Part shown: piece by piece, positions 36,678-47,414 of the stretch | Position numbering within the stretch: position 1 is the first letter of the stretch | Layout of the letters: each line of letters starts with the position of its first letter | Assembly (NCBI GenBank): GCA_949152475.1 | Contig: OX424568.1 | Location: forward strand, 23,597,667 to 23,661,666 | Source of the DNA: Terebella lapidaria | Taxonomy: Eukaryota; Annelida; Polychaeta; Terebellida; Terebellidae | Direction: 5' to 3' | DNA length: 64,000 bases | The notes under the pieces: model-generated | Seen by the model: only the letters and a program-made list of their open reading frames with translations | The model's database searches: none | What the model was told of the DNA's origin: nothing | Position numbers and translations under genes: made by a program

Positions 36678-39600
36678 CTAGGTGTGCGGCGTTCGCTGGT
36701 AGCCCTTGTATCGCACTGCGTGACAGCTCAGCAACGCACAGAGGAATGTCCCCGCACTGCCAGCTATGATCGTGTAGTATGCCCATGACAGCTTACAGTC
36801 GCCTACACAAATAAAAATAATTATCAACAGTTATAAGTACTAGTATTACAATTATGGCTTGTGATATTCGAAGTTTGAAATTTAACTGAATGTTATTGCT
36901 ATTTGATGGTTTCCACGTAAATAAAAAAAGTTACATCTTGTTCGATTTTTCACAATAGGTGGTCTTTTTGAACGCCAAATTACATGAACAAAAATATCTC
37001 ATATTTCCAACATGGGCCATTACTACAATTTAGAAAATATTGTTGTTACAGCTGAATCAGGAAGCTACAATTCCACACACAAAATATGTCTGAGGTGTTC
37101 CCATAGTTACCGAGTTTGAAGATGTCTGCATGCTCACCGCATGCCATTTTGACCTCGAAGCTTGCCCATCCGAGGGGGTAAAGTATGCAGCCAGACGCTA
37201 TACAAACACCTGTATAGACAGAAGGCAACATGCACAATCAGTACAAAGTAAATAACACAGAAACAATAAAATTTCTGTGATTTTTTTTCCCGTTATTTTA
37301 TTTCTTTCATTTTTAACATTGTTTTTAAGTTGTTCCATGGGCTTAACAGTCTGGCTATGCGTTCAGTATCAATTCTCCGTTATATATAAAACTATGTGTA
37401 CCAGTGCACCTCAAACTCAATTTAATGACAAGTCATGAGGATAGATGAATGTGTTTGGCAACATCTATTGTAGCTTACATGATTTCAAAATGATTGCATC
37501 AAGTTTTGCTATATTTTTATTTGCCTAATGGAAATATTTTCTGGAGTCCTCTGCAACTGTCAATCTCATTATACACCACAAATATCCATATATTTAAAGT
37601 TGTGTAAAGTGACAAACAGAACAATCATTTCAATAGCAATTAATGTACAATTACAAATGATAAGCACATTCATAACTGACATGTATTCAGCTCTCAACAA
37701 TTCCTGAAAATGTATTTATCATCCATAATAGCTGTACACATGCTCATATAGTAGCCATTGAGTTTGATGTAATTTCGTTTGCTAGCCCCCGGGTTGCGAC
37801 AGTAATTCAGCATCGTTTAAAAAGTGTGTAGCTGTTTGCTCAATGTTACAAACGGCAGTTATGACATTCCCAACAATGATATATTGGGTATACATGTAAG
37901 TACTGTAAGTACAGCATCCCCCCATCCCCCGCCCCCCCCCCCCCCTGCAATATTTATATTTCTCTTTCCAATACTAAATGTGGCCTATATTCATGGCCAC
38001 AAATGTTTCCTGGGTAAAAAATACAACCCAAAAGAGAGTTGTAATTAATGGGGACCACTTCAGTTGACAACCGACAAACTGCACCTCAGCTAGATTGTAA
38101 ATATTCATGTTGTCTAGTAATTCAAAAGTAAGGCAATAAATGATATTATTACATGCAAATTTATGGGCCACAAAGAGTGGCGTCTTTATGTCAGACTGAT
38201 GTTGACCATAGTTGTTAAGTTGTCATAAAACATGTAAAATAACCTTGTTCAACCCCAGAAAAAAGCCCAGTACCAACAGTCTGCCTGTGTTTAGTAAAGA
38301 AAACACCAGACCAACTGATAACCACATGTAATGTCATATGCTTGGCTTGATTTTTTTTTCACAGATATTTTTGGCTACACTTTTTTTACAGGAGAAAAAG
38401 ACATCGAGTGCAGAGTGCACACAAAATTTTAACAGTTTTATAATAGTGGGCAGGAATGAATATTTTTCAGAGGGTTAAAAGGGGGTTGAACCTGAAAAGA
38501 TCGAGCCATGTGCATGCATGGACATTTCCTGTAACTTCCACGGCTCCATCTCGGATTAGAAGCAAAATAAAAGGGACTGCCAAAATCTACAAAGCTCCTG
38601 TACGTGAAGTTTACCTCAGCAGGCCAGTTTTCTCACAACAGAACAGGAGAGATCACATTCCCCGCATGTGGATAGATCCCTAGAGTCTGGATCTGCCACC
38701 ATGGAGTGTTCTGATCCAGACACCAGATTTCTGGATCTGTTCTATGGTCCAGCTGTCCATAGATGCTGGTTTATTCAGAAAACAAAGTACGTACTCCCCC
38801 TACCCCCCATCCCCTTACCACATTCCCAACCAAGATTAGATGCAGCCCACATGGGGTCATTACTCATAATGCGAGTAGCACTTTTAGCTGGAATTACCAA
38901 CCAAATGTCAGCGATATCTGGCTTGCAGGGGAAAAAAACCTGGCAAAACCACAGAGAAGATCATACAAGTACAAGTACTGACTTGCTAATACCATCATAA
39001 ATGCTTGGCATTTCCTGTTAGACCCAACAAAAACCTGAAGCAGATTATTTACAGTATATTTATCAAACCCACTCGTATGCAGTGTGGATGAATATTATGT
39101 GCTACGTAGATCTTCTCAATTTCATAATGTTGTACATAATCATAATAATTCATATCTTTAGTCACATTGTGTTACGGGTACAGTGCATATGAAGTATAAT
39201 ACAATTTATTTGTTATCTGATTATGGATCATCATTTTTTCAGTGAATACAATATGATCATTGATTATCTCTTTAAAAAATATGAACCATTTACTGTATAT
39301 GTACCCAGCTAACACAAAACATTTTCAAAACGTTATGAGAATGTTATACAAAGGTTATAGTTCTGGAAACGTTTTAATAACGTTTCAAAAACATTATTGG
39401 TAGTATTTTCGTTTTTCAACCAACATCACATTTAAACTTGTAACGCCGATAAGGAATCGGCTAATATATGGCATGAGATGAGGGGAATCTCAAAACACAA
39501 ATATTACCAACATATTATGAAAACGTTTTAAAAACATTTTTAAAATGTTACGAGAAATATATTTTCTGGATACATTATTATAACGTTTTTATAACATTTC

Positions 39601-42600
39601 TGCATAACTTTCGTATTTATTAGCTATATACACAATTTATGTTAGATTGCGCATTTGCTAAGAACACTGACCGTCCACTCCCCCTCTCGAGTATTGTTTT
39701 GCAGTATGAACAAGAATTTTCAGCGAATAATGAAAGATGTTCATGGTAATTATCCCACATGGTACAAGTAGCTTTCCCGCCTCAACAAGTCACGTGTTTC
39801 AATTCAGTGCCGCTCTTCAGATTTTTGAAAAGACGAGACATTCTCAACTGTTAAATCTCCTTGGATATACTGCTTTTACAACAATTTCCGTGAAATTGAC
39901 TGCTGGTTTGGATTAACTACGTACAAGGTGAGTCAATTGGGATTACAAAGGCACTTTCTGCAGATCCAGAAGACTACATAAACATGTTTTCTTTACCATC
40001 TCACCTCAGTCAAAACGATCCAGCTTGGGTCGTTCGCTTAATTGTTTTATGGCCGCCATTGCCCTAGCCCAGAAACTGCACCCTATTAAACCAGCGCTCT
40101 GATCCCAGACAACGACTCCCAAGCGATTAGATGCATATTACCACCTGATTATTGCTTGGTGTTGTGTGATGCTATCATGTTTGTAATTACACGCATTATG
40201 TTTATTGCAAGGTTTTGAATTTTAATAGTCTCTGGATCTACAAAAGGTGTGGTGATATTTGCACTGGGGTCGCCATTTTACACCCTTGCATGGCTGCCGC
40301 GTGACCTCATTTCAGCCCCCTCTGTATGTACAGATTAGTGGTGATAAGCTGCTTGCTGTGTGGGACTGTGGGTGGTTAGTCAGAATCGGTCGCGGTTGGG
40401 AGATGGGGGTGGGTGGTGGGGGGGGGGGGGGGGGGTGGATGCGTGTGGGAGGTTGGCACTGATGCAGAAGGCTGCAGCGGGGCCAGCCACTCAAATAAGT
40501 GTCTGCTCGCGTGCCAGGCGTAAGTTCTATACATGTACATGTAGATCTACATGTAGCAGACACAGCGGGAAGGGGTGGAATGGGGTGGGGGGGGGGGGGG
40601 AGGGGGAGGATTATTTGACGTTAATCTGGCTACAGGTAGTAAAATTATGAACTACTAATATTAAACTAGCATGATATTAGAAGCAAACTAAATTAAAAGT
40701 GTTGTCTATAGACATATCTGGAATGCCACTAATAAATATACTAGTACTGTGCGGGATTACATACATGTATTCTCAATTTAGTGGGCAATTCTGTTTCTCG
40801 AAGATAATTATTAATGATGATGAGTAGTTTATCAGTGTACAAAATGATAATCAAAGATAAAAAGAACAAATGATGTGTCAGACATTTTTCTATCATAACC
40901 AATTGTCACTCCATATCCTAACTATAGGAAATCAGCTGGGAATGAAATTGTCCACTAAATCGAAGAAAAGTACCAGCCAGTCTGGGAAAAAAACCGAACA
41001 CAGAGAAAAAAACGGATGTTTATCGATCACAATAACATTTTCATTCACAAAGTAACTCATGCCAAAAATGTAAAATGGATGGTAATTGACCATTTGCTAA
41101 GCTATTCAATACATTAGTAACTAGACGTCAAGGCCTAAAGATGCCTTGGAGGCATTTCGGTGTGATGATTAATTTATAATATATACTAGATATCGACGAA
41201 AAAGAAAAATGCCGACTCGGCAAAAAAATTTCGGGTCAAGGTCAAAGTTCATCCATAATACCAATTAGACATGTTTGTCTAGGGCGACGAGTCCAAAAAT
41301 AACGTCCGTTTCGCTCTACGAAGCACCGTTTCCGAGATATCGACGAAAACGAAAAATGCCGACTCGGCAAAAAAATTTCGGGTCAAGGTCAAAGTTCATC
41401 CATAATACCATCTAGACATGTTTGTCTAGGGCGACGAGTCCGAAAATAATGTCGGTTTCGCTCTACGACACACCGTTTCCAAGATATCGACGAAACCGAA
41501 AAATGCCGACTCGGCCAAAAAATTTCGGGTCAAGGTCAAAGTTCATCCATAATACCCTTAAGACATGTTTGTCTAGGGCGACGAGTCCGAAAATAACGTC
41601 CGTTTCGCTCTACGAAGCACCGTTTCCGAGATATCGACGAAAACGAAAAATGCCGACTCGGCAAAAAAATTTCGGGTCAAGGTCAAAGTTCATCCATAAT
41701 ACCATCTAGACATGTTTGTCTAGGGCGACGAGTCCGAAAATAACGTCCGTTTCGCTCTACGAAGACCGTTTCCGAGATATCGACGAAAACGAAAAATGCT
41801 GACTCGGCAAAAAAAATTCGGGTCAAGGTCAAAGTTCATCCATAACACCCTTTAGACATGTTTGTCTAGGGCGACGAGTCCTAAAATAACGTCCGTTTCG
41901 CTCTACGACACACCGTTTCCGAGATATCGCCGAAAACGAAAAATGCCGACTCGGCAAAAAATTTTCGGGTCAAGGTCAAAGTTCATCCATAATACCATCT
42001 AGACATGTTTGTCTAGGGCGACGAGTCCGAAAATAACGTCCGTTTCGCTCTACGAAGACCGTTTCCGAGATATCGACGAAAACGAAAAATGCTGACTCGG
42101 CAAAAAAAATTCGGGTCAAGGTCAAAGTTCATCCATAACACCCTTTAGACATGTTTGTCTAGGGCGACGAGTCCGAAAATAACGTCCGTTTCGCTCTACG
42201 ACACACCGTTTCCGAGATATCGACGAAAACGAAAAATGCCGACTCGGCAAAAAATTTTCGGGTCAAGGTCAAAGTTCATCCATAATACCCCTTAGACATG
42301 TTTGTGTAGGGCGACGAGTCCGAAAATAACGTCCGTTTCGCTCTACGACACACCGTTTCCGAGATATCGACGAAAACGAAAAATGCCGACTCGGCAAAAA
42401 AATTTCGGGTCAAGGTCAAAGTTCATCAATAATACCCCTTAGACATGTTAGTCTAGGGCGACGAGTCTGAAAATAACGTCCGTTTCGCTCTACGACGCAC
42501 CGTTTCCGAGATATCGACGAAAACGAAAAATGCCGACTCGGCAAAAAAAAATTGGGTCAAGGTCAATCTTCATACATAATACCCGTTAGACATGTTTGTC

Positions 42601-43934
42601 TATGGCGAGGATTCCGAAAATAACGTCCGTTTCGCTCTACGAAGCACTGTTTCCGAGATATCGATTAAAACGAAAAATGCCGACTCGGCAAAAAAATTTC
42701 GGGTCAAGGTCAAAGTTCATCCATAATACCATCTAGACATGTTTGTCTAGGGCGACGAGTCCGAAAATAACGTCCGTTTCGCTCTACGAAGCACCGTTTC
42801 CGAGATATCGACGAAAACGAAAAATGCCGACTCGGCAAAAAAAATTCAAGGTCAAGGTCAAAGTTCATCCATAATACCCTTTAGACATGTTTGTCTAGGG
42901 CGACGAGTCAGAAAATAACGTCCGTTTCGCTCTACGACACACCGTTTCCGAGATATCGACGAAAACGAAAAATGCCGACTCGGCAAAAAAATTTCGGGTC
43001 AAGGTCAAAGTTCATCCATAATACCCCTTAGACATGTTTGTCTAGGGCGACGAGTCCGAAAATAACGTCCGTTTCGCTCTACGACGCACCGTTTCCGAGA
43101 TATCGACGAAAACGAAAAATGCCGACTCGGCAAAAAAATTCAAGGTCAAGGTCAAAGTTCATCCATAATACCCCTTAGACATGTTTGTCTAGGGCGACGA
43201 GTCCGAAAATAACGTCCGTTTCGCTCTACGACGCACCGTTTCCGAGATATGCAGGATGCCTCATGGATGACTCAGCAAAAAATTATTTTGACCTCTAGGT
43301 CAAAGGTCGTTTGACGTATCGATCCCAAAATCAATAGGGTTCTTCCCTGTTGATATATAAACCTCCGTGCAAAATTCTGCAACTATTGCCTGAATATTTT
43401 TCGAGTTATTGTCCGGAAACCAAGTTTCAAGATCAGCCTCGATTTCATCCTCAAGGACCTCACGGACCTCGGAGCCGGATCAAAAAAAATAATACACCCT
43501 AGAGATGTTTGTCTAGGGCGACGAGTCCGAAAATAACGTCCGTTTCGCTCTACGACGCACGGTTTCTGAGATATGCAGGAAGCCTCAAGGATGAATCAGC
43601 AAAAAATTATTTCGACCTCTAGGTCAAAGGTCGTTTGACGGATCGATCCCAAAATCAATAGGGTTCTTCCCTGGTGGCATATGAACCTCCATGCAGAGTT
43701 CTGCAACTATTGCGTAAATATTTTTCCAGTTATCGTCCGGAAACCAAGTCTCAAAATTAGCCTTGATTTCATCCTCACGGACCTCACGGACCTCGGATCC
43801 GGCTCAAAAAGAATAGGGTTCTTCCACATATCATTTCTGACTTGTGGTGAAAATTTGACGAGGATCCGTCAAGGCAATCTAAAGTTATCGTCCGGAAACC
43901 AAAAGTGGCGGAAGAAGAAAAAAAAGAAAAAAAG

Positions 43935-43965
<31 letters not shown>

Positions 43966-46900
43966 CTGCTAAAACCATAAAGGCATTTCTGCCGAAATGC
44001 CTTAATTAATAAAAAAAAACAGGGGGGAAACAGCAAAATGGAAACAATCGATTTTCTTTCTCAATGTTTGGTGTTTTTGGGGACAAGATACATCGCTTTT
44101 TGGGGGGTGGGGGAGGGGGGTTAAATGACCATAACTTGTGTGTTGTTTTTCGAAATATTAGTTATATTCACCCACCTGCTGATGGGAAACAAAGAAAAAA
44201 ACATGGCCTCAATTTAATTGACCTATCGCCAAAGTGCCTAAAAGTTTTCCAGTTTCACATTATTATGTCGGGAAAATATGTCACAAATAATAACGGGTTG
44301 CAGAATGCATCGAAAATGACGTAAAAAGACTCGGACAAATTGGTTCGGTGATAGGTTAATTATCTTGCAAAAGAATGTTTCTTGTGCTCAGTGTGTAACG
44401 TTTTCACTGGCCGTTTTGGACTTCATTTGCACTATCCATTCTGTTCTTTTTACCAGGAAAGACCTCAACCGAACCAGCAGAGGGCGAGAAGACCTCAGGA
44501 TTCAGACTCCGAGTTTGGTATGTTTGGTACATAGCATAGCAATTTATATATTTAGTGGTATACACAATACAATAATATGTGGTGTCCGAAACAATTTGAT
44601 TTATCAAATTCACAGTCCCTTCCAATTTGCAATGTATTATTGTAACCATGTATCGTTGTTTTGCAGGTCTGTCTGAGTAAAGGAGACCAGCTGTGTCCAG
44701 GATGTAGATGTAGACATTGTAGAATACAATATATGTATGTATGGCGCCCCGTTCGTGCCACAAAAAAGTTTATTTATAGTATCTCATACGTAGTATCTCA
44801 TAATTTATTTATAGTATCTCATACGTATGAGTTACTAAGTCATACGTTTGAGATACTAAGTTATACGTATGAGATACTAAGTCATATGTATGAGATAATA
44901 AGTCATACGTATGAGATACTATCTCATACATTTGAGATACTAAGTCACGTATGAGATACTAAGTCATACGTATGAGATAATAAGTCATACATATGAGATA
45001 GTATCTCATACGTATGAGTATGAGTACGTCATAGTATCTCCTACATATGAGTTAGTATCTCCTACGTATGAGTTAGTATCTCCTACGTATGTCATAGTAT
45101 CTCCTACGTATGACTTGTTATCTCATACGTATGTGTTAGTATCTCCTACGTATGACTTTTTATTTCATAATTATGAGATAAATAAAAAAATAACTTCCCT
45201 TTTTGGTAGGCACGAACGGGGCGCCATAATGTATGTACATGTTTGACTGTAATTGTGAAATATGAACCATGATTATGAACCTTATTAATTATGAATTGGA
45301 CATTGTTGATGGCATGTATCTCATCTCACATTGTACAGTATACTTTCATGAATGTCAATAAACAAAATTACTACTACTAGCCTAGGCCTGTGTAGAAAAC
45401 AAATAAAAGTTTTTAGACACCCCAAGATGTTTTTTATTTATTTGATTCTTATGGTTTGAAATTTCTATGCCTGTCTAGTACATGCATGGGGAGGAAAGTA
45501 ATATGAAGTTGTTCGGATAACATTTTCATAACGTTTTTAGAATGATACTATAATGTTTCCGAAACATTTCGATAACGTTTTCTCAAAACGTTTTAATAAC
45601 ATTATCAGGTGTCTACAAAATAACGTTATCAAAATGTTTTTTCAAAATGTTATGGGAACATTTGTATAATGTTTTTAAAACGTTATCATAATGTTTTTTT
45701 GTTAGCTGGGTAATAATCATGATAATATTATCGTAGTGTGGTTTGGGGGGAAGGGTTGTAGGTGTGGAAGGATGACACTCGAGTTTTGATTCCAAATTTA
45801 TTGTGTAATCCAGCTGTTACAGTACTGTTGTCAGTGATCACAAATGACACGAACTTCGAATTCGCCCGGGTGACATCGATGATTCGATTTCTTTAGCATC
45901 TTACTGACTGTCCGCTATTAGTTTTAATATTCCATTGTTAGGGATAACTTGCCGGGGCCGACGTGATGTTAGGTGCGACACCTCTGCCGGGGCCGACGTG
46001 ATGTTAGGTGCGACACCTCCGACCACACAGAACCAAACTAAAGAATTTTGAATTTTGAAAAGGACGCCAAGCCTGGTCTGATCTTACGTGCTATATGGTC
46101 AAACCAATCACAAAGTAGAACAGATCCAAACTGGCGTTTGTGGGTGGGACTATGGTCCCAAATAAGGTGATCCAGAAAGTGTTGCTATGGCAACAAGGAC
46201 AGAGGATAAAGATTTAGGGGAAATGTCCAAAACTATGAATATTCGAAATACCAGACAAAGGAATTACTGGACAAGGGATCACCTCAAAATTTAGAAAAGT
46301 GGAAACAAGTTTAAAACAGTTGTAACTCACCGAGTTCACAATAATACAGATTGTGACATAGAATAAAGATATACTACTTAGTACAATGGTAGTAACACAA
46401 TATAATAATCATATAGATATTTTAGTTTAAACAATAATTGATCTTGATTGGCAATTGATACCTCATTGGACAGATATCGAATTTCAACATTATGATATTT
46501 AACCCAAATAAGGTGATCCAGAAAGTGTTGCTATGGCAACAAGGACAGAGGATAAAGATTTAGGGGAAATGTCCAAAACTATGAATATTCGAAATACCAG
46601 ACAAAGAAATTACTGGACAAGGGATCACCTCAAAATTTAGAAAAGTGGAAACAAGTTTAAAACAGTTGTAACTCACCGAGTTCACAATAATACAGATTGT
46701 GACATAGAATAAAGATATACTACTTAGTACAATGGTAGTAACACAATATAATAATCATATAGATATTTTAGTTTAAACAATAATTGATCTTGATTGGCAA
46801 TTGATACCTCATTGGACAGATATCGAATTTCAACATTATGATAATATGTACTGTAGAAATAAATTCAAATAATAAATATTGTATCTTTTAAGTTTGAATT

Positions 46901-47414
46901 TTGACCACATATAGTACAATATCCCAGTATAAAATTCCAAACTGAAGCTGATCGATAGCATAAACTGACCTGCAATGAACTGGAGAACTCCTGCGATTTT
47001 CGCTGAGCAATGAGACAAGACGCCACGGACACAGCAACTAAATAATCCCGTGACCATCACAAACAATAACAATATACATCCAGCGCTTATCGTTACTGTT
47101 CCAATTTGCCACCATTGGCTTGGAATATCGGAAAATGTTGAATATCGTCCACACTCCAAAACTACTTCGACTTCACCACTCTCCGCAACTCTTTGGTAAT
47201 GACATCGACGGAATATTCCAATATATGTTGGGGTGCCTGTATTTGGTATTGTACCTTTTAGCCAGTATGGAAGGTAAAATCCTACACAAGCCGCGGATAG
47301 ACTGAGGAATGTCAGTAAAGTCCAGAACACTCCAATACAACTGAGCCGGACATTAACATTGGAGTCACTTTCTTGCGCTCTCTCCACATTATTCACCTTT
47401 CTTCTTCGTGGCAT
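36678..47414 (-). CDS. LHFPL6: LHFPL tetraspan subfamily member 6-like protein, 3 coding exons
   Basis: Coding exons on the minus strand are 47414-46970 (445 nt), 37209-37111 (99 nt) and 36802-36678 (125 nt including TAG). All introns are GT-AG and in phase, giving 222 aa. Four membrane segments are visible at about 26-48, 104-126, 138-160 and 188-208. Between the first two is a claudin-like extracellular loop with YLPYWL (47-52), FRRC (68-71) and ECGRY (87-91). The second exon carries CILYPLGW and the third LSWAYYTIIAG, matching LHFPL6 rather than LHFPL2-5 in order and wording. The protein is about 22 residues longer than human LHFPL6, all at the N-terminus (MPRRRKVNN...), with a cluster of basic residues. 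LHFPL proteins are tetraspan membrane proteins; the molecular role of member 6 is not well defined. It lies head to head with COG6, as in human. Confidence 0.93.
37210..39302. other. Proximal part of LHFPL6 intron 1, no gene recognised
   Basis: Short frames only. A weak TCTGGATCTG...CAGATCC inverted word lies near 38685-38740. Nothing else is recognised. Confidence 0.4.
37925..37945. repeat. Poly-C tract in LHFPL6 intron 1
   Basis: A long C run, almost uninterrupted. The opposite strand is G-rich and could form a quadruplex. Confidence 0.7.
40413..40436. repeat. Poly-G tracts
   Basis: G-rich run (GGGTGGGTGGTGGGGG followed by about 18 G). A second one lies at about 40585-40605. Both are strong quadruplex candidates on the plus strand. 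Confidence 0.7.
41121..44003. mobile_element. Tandem-repeat-bearing non-autonomous element, younger copy (Helentron-like/HINE-type)
   Basis: It has the same architecture as 26.39-27.89 kb. The 5' end is CTAGACGTCAAGGCCT with subterminal AGGCATTTCGG (41150-41160). There are fourteen near-identical monomers (41191-43247), a unique tail, a second partial monomer plus second tail (43500-44003), and a perfect 10-bp hairpin AAGGCATTTC-TGCC-GAAATGCCTT at 43980-44003 that contains the inverse of the 5' subterminal repeat. The tail ends in a purine-rich A/G run (43913-43963). It has no coding capacity; long frames here arise because the monomer length is a multiple of three. It sits inside the 6.4-kb TIR element. 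Confidence 0.82.
41191..43247. repeat. Satellite-like array: 14 monomers of 147 bp
   Basis: The start word TATCGACGAA or a variant falls at 41191, 41338, 41485, 41632, 41778, 41925, 42071, 42218, 42365, 42512, 42659, 42806, 42954 and 43101, and the array ends at 43248. All spacings are 146-148 bp. Monomer identity is very high by eye. Two variant types (GAAGCACCG and GACACACCG/GAAGACCG) alternate in blocks, which suggests amplification of multi-monomer segments. Confidence 0.95.
44004..44739. other. Interior of the 6.4-kb TIR element, no gene recognised
   Basis: Short frames only. A GT/AG-rich TGGGGGGTGGGGGAGGGGGG run lies at 44100-44120. Confidence 0.4.
44740..45228. mobile_element. Foldback element with perfect 20-bp TIRs and internal palindromic array
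   Basis: The left terminus TATGGCGCCCCGTTCGTGCC (44740-44759) and the right terminus GGCACGAACGGGGCGCCATA (45209-45228) are perfect inverse matches. If the outer TA is the target duplication, the element proper runs 44742-45226. The interior (about 44790-45180) is almost entirely copies of a 21-bp unit centred on the palindrome TCATACGTATGA. No transposase is present. Confidence 0.88.
45951..46020. repeat. Exact 35-bp tandem duplication, GC-rich
   Basis: The unit GCCGGGGCCGACGTGATGTT plus 15 more bases occurs at 45951-45985 and 45986-46020 with one difference at the last base. Confidence 0.95.
46157..46843. repeat. Recent tandem duplication, 346-bp unit
   Basis: The two copies, 46157-46502 and 46503-46843, are nearly identical; one substitution was noticed (AAAGGAATT against AAAGAAATT). 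The unit lies in intron 1, ending 127 bp from LHFPL6 exon 1. Each copy contains GTTGCTATGGCAAC, one base away from the palindromic RFX X-box. Confidence 0.93.

Larger units (their letters stand above)
39303..45712. mobile_element. 6.4-kb TIR element in LHFPL6 intron 1, with nested insertions
   Basis: The left end TACCCAGCTAACACAAAACA (39302-39321) and the right end ...TGTTAGCTGGGTA (45700-45712) are inverted matches. Each continues inwards for 200-300 bp of AACGTT/AACATT-rich sequence (39303-39612 and about 45500-45700). The flanks are compatible with a TA target duplication. Neither side has a second terminus nearby, which favours one large element over two small ones. The interior contains the 147-bp-monomer element and the palindromic foldback element, so it is older than both. 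No transposase was recognised. Confidence 0.6.

Noticed and set aside
41422-41709. Repetitive protein encoded across the 147-bp monomers
   Set aside because: 147 is a multiple of three, so a chance open frame stays open across near-identical units. Other frames and the opposite strand do the same, and no known domain is present.
41191-43247. Hammerhead ribozyme suggested by GACGAGTCCGAAA in each 147-bp monomer
   Set aside because: The core needs CUGANGA, a stem II that closes, and GAAA at the right place. Here the bases before GACGA are GC, no complementary stem II follows GAGTCC, and no arrangement on either strand restores the full core.
41191-43247. CRISPR-like array
   Set aside because: Repeats are contiguous 147-bp monomers with no unique spacers, in an animal genome, within a transposable element.
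43681-43980. Lysine-rich small protein
   Set aside because: It is a read through the purine-rich tail of the tandem-repeat element.
44661-44954. Protein with heptad-like YEILSHT repeats
   Set aside because: It arises from the 21-bp palindromic DNA repeat of the foldback element. The repeat length alone explains the seven-residue period.
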